8,485 nucleotides of DNA from Burkholderiales bacterium (lineage in GTDB: Bacteria > Pseudomonadota > Gammaproteobacteria > Burkholderiales > CAIKXV01). Both the position numbers and the translations under genes were made by a program. The notes beneath the pieces were generated by a model that did not search any database, was not told the DNA's origin, and was given only the letters and a program-made list of their open reading frames with translations. Each line of letters begins with the position of its first letter. Position 1 is the first letter of the stretch. This document shows, in pieces, positions 6,912 through 8,485 of this stretch. The DNA lies in contig JAIENF010000304.1 in assembly GCA_019751575.1 (NCBI GenBank), forward strand, positions 1 through 8,485, written 5' to 3'.

Positions 6912-8449
6912 TGCAGGAGGTCCTTCTGGATGTCCATGGGCGGGATGCCGTCGTTGGCGCGGATCAGGCCGGCGCGCGCCTCGATCGCGGCGCGGGCTTC
7001 GGGTCCGATGCGGTCGACGTTCTTCAGCTGCAGGGCCATCCGGTTGTTCCTCGCCAGCCGGGGGCGGTGACGCAGGAGGAAGTCCCAGTACAGCGTGGTG
7101 AACGGGCAGGCGTCCTTGCCGCTGGCGGCCGCGGGATCGAACCGGCAACCCTTGCAGTAGTTGCTCATCCGGTCGATGTAGCGCCCGGTGGCGGCATAGG
7201 GCTTCGAGGCCATCACGCCGCCGTCTGCATGCAGCGCCATGCCCAGCGTGTTCGGCAGTTCGACCCATTCGATCGCATCGACGTACACCGCGAGGTACCA
7301 GCGGTGCACCGCCTTCGGGTCGACGCCGAGCAGCAGCGCATAGAGGCCGGTGACCATCAGCCGCTGGATGTGGTGTGCATAGCCGAGCGCCAGCGTCTGT
7401 CCGATCGACTCGCGCAGGCAGGCCATCGGCGTTTCGCCGTTCCAGTAGAAGGCGGGCAGCGGCTGGCGTGCGTCCAGCGCATTCAGGTCGAGGTAGCCGG
7501 GCATGGTGCGCCAGTAGATGCCGCGGACGTACTCGCGCCAGCCGAGCACCTGGCGGATGAAGCCCTCTGCCGCAGGCAGGGGCACGCGGCCTGCGCGCCA
7601 TGCGCGTTCGGCGGCGGCGATCACTTCGCGCGGGTCGAGCAGCTTCAGGTTCATGGCCGCCGAGAGATGGGCATGGTAGAGCCACGGCTCGCCGGTCCAC
7701 ATCGCGTCCTGATGGTCGCCGAACAGCGGCAGCCGCTGTTCGATGAACGCCTCGAGCGCGGACAGCGCATCGGCACGCGTGACCGGCCAGGCGAACCGGT
7801 CGAGCGCGCCCGGATGCGCGGCGAGTCGCTGGTCGAGCAGCGCGATCACCTCGCGCGTGATCGCGTCTGGCGGGAACTGGACCGGCGACGGTACGCCCCG
7901 CGGCCCGGATGCCGGGAAGGACTTCCGGTTCTCCACGTCGAAGTTCCACTGGCCGCCGGCCGGCCCACCGTCTTGCATCAGCACCGAATGGCGCGCACGC
8001 ATCTCGCGGTAGAAGAATTCCATCCGCAGCTGCTTGCGGCCTTTCGCATGCCGCTCGAAGTCGTCGCCGCTGCACAGGAAGTGCCGGTCTTCCAGCAGCA
8101 CGGGTGCCGCTGCATGTGCCCCGAAGGTCTCGCGCAGCCGCCATTCGCCCGGGGTGACCATCGAGACGGACTGCGGCTCGAGCACCGTGGTCGCCTGCGA
8201 CAGCGCCTCTCCCAGCGAAGCCGCGCAGGCCGGGTCGTCCAGCCGGTTGTACCAGACACGGAACCCGTCGTCGGCCGCCTGTTGTGCGAAGTGGCGCATC
8301 GCCGCGAGGAACATGGCGGTGCGTGGCTTCGAGCTCCACGCGGCCGTGGATTCCTCGATGGCTTCGGCCATGAAGACTGCGTCATGGGCGGGATCGAAAC
8401 CGTCGAAGGCGGCCGACCGCCGGTCGAGCTGGTCGCCGAGCACGAACAC
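6908..8449 (-). CDS. Iron-sulfur bacterial cryptochrome/photolyase (prokaryotic (6-4) photolyase relative)
   Basis: About 513 residues, homologous to Agrobacterium PhrB, a light-driven (6-4) photoproduct repair enzyme with FAD, a ribolumazine antenna and a [4Fe-4S] cluster. An N-terminal alpha/beta antenna domain (FVLGDQLD onward) is followed by the helical FAD domain with GEPWLYHAHLSAAMN, GFIRQVLGWREYVRGIYW and AYAHHIQRLM-like blocks. Cluster cysteines are Cys344, Cys432, Cys435 and Cys448; the spacing 88/3/13 equals what I recall for PhrB (350, 438, 441, 454). His359-His360 and Trp336, Trp384, Tyr385 also line up with recalled PhrB active-site and electron-transfer residues. The start is uncertain: GTG at 8449 has AAGG 6 bases upstream, but the frame stays open to the window edge with no other start codon. 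Homologues carry a few residues before the first strand, so the true start may lie outside. It is first in the visible operon. Confidence 0.93.
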   Translation of the reverse strand: MFVLGDQLDRRSAAFDGFDPAHDAVFMAEAIEESTAAWSSKPRTAMFLAAMRHFAQQAADDGFRVWYNRLDDPACAASLGEALSQATTVLEPQSVSMVTPGEWRLRETFGAHAAAPVLLEDRHFLCSGDDFERHAKGRKQLRMEFFYREMRARHSVLMQDGGPAGGQWNFDVENRKSFPASGPRGVPSPVQFPPDAITREVIALLDQRLAAHPGALDRFAWPVTRADALSALEAFIEQRLPLFGDHQDAMWTGEPWLYHAHLSAAMNLKLLDPREVIAAAERAWRAGRVPLPAAEGFIRQVLGWREYVRGIYWRTMPGYLDLNALDARQPLPAFYWNGETPMACLRESIGQTLALGYAHHIQRLMVTGLYALLLGVDPKAVHRWYLAVYVDAIEWVELPNTLGMALHADGGVMASKPYAATGRYIDRMSNYCKGCRFDPAAASGKDACPFTTLYWDFLLRHRPRLARNNRMALQLKNVDRIGPEARAAIEARAGLIRANDGIPPMDIQKDLLQ

Positions 8450-8455
8450 GAGACG

Positions 8456-8459
8456 CCTT
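8456..8459 (-). promoter_or_regulatory. Candidate ribosome binding site for the photolyase GTG start
   Basis: On the reverse strand a purine-rich run GGAAGGTAAGG ends 6 bases before the GTG at 8449; AAGG is the best-placed part. It favours GTG as the start, but the reading frame continues upstream without a stop to the window end, so the run may instead be coding sequence (Arg-Lys-Val-Arg). Confidence 0.4.
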
Positions 8460-8485
8460 ACCTTCCGCGCCGGCGCGCGCGGCGG

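Noticed and set aside
6912..8339. N-terminal extension of the SDR frame through the photolyase gene (possible fusion)
   Set aside because: The extension is Arg-rich shadow translation of the photolyase in another frame. The SDR's own ATG at 6911 directly precedes its nucleotide-binding motif.
8466..8477. 12-base palindrome CGCGCCGGCGCG near the photolyase start, possible operator
   Set aside because: Such self-complementary C/G words are common at this base composition, and the window ends 8 bases later, so no promoter context can be judged.

Overview
This is a very GC-rich (roughly 70% by eye), fully coding stretch, almost certainly from a proteobacterium. Third codon positions are strongly G/C, genes overlap by a few bases, and both gene clusters present are typical of Proteobacteria. 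I cannot name the genus. There is no sign of mobile elements, CRISPR arrays, tRNA or rRNA, and no non-coding gap exceeds about 21 bases.

Left and centre (1-5988, + strand) hold a tightly packed operon of the 'ligase-associated DNA damage response' type: the C-terminal end of the beta-CASP exonuclease (cut by the window start), an ATP-dependent DNA ligase, a DUF429 protein, an Lhr-Core-type DEXH helicase, and the metallophosphoesterase PdeM. Genes are joined by overlaps of 4-8 bases or a 7-base gap. The unusual member is DUF429, a predicted RNase H-like protein that sits between ligase and helicase and is not part of the usual four-gene set.

Right (5976-8449, continuing possibly past the window edge, - strand) is a second, convergent operon. 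It encodes an iron-sulfur bacterial cryptochrome/photolyase (a prokaryotic (6-4) photolyase relative), a short-chain dehydrogenase/reductase-like protein lacking the catalytic tyrosine, and a 51-residue DUF2256 zinc-finger-like protein that is easily missed because it is so short.

The two operons meet tail to tail with a 13-base overlap of coding ends (5976-5988). A near-perfect 10-bp hairpin (5971-5994) covers both stop codons. Together the window looks like a DNA-repair island: strand processing, unwinding and sealing on one side, light-driven repair of UV lesions on the other. The functional link between the two is inference from adjacency only.
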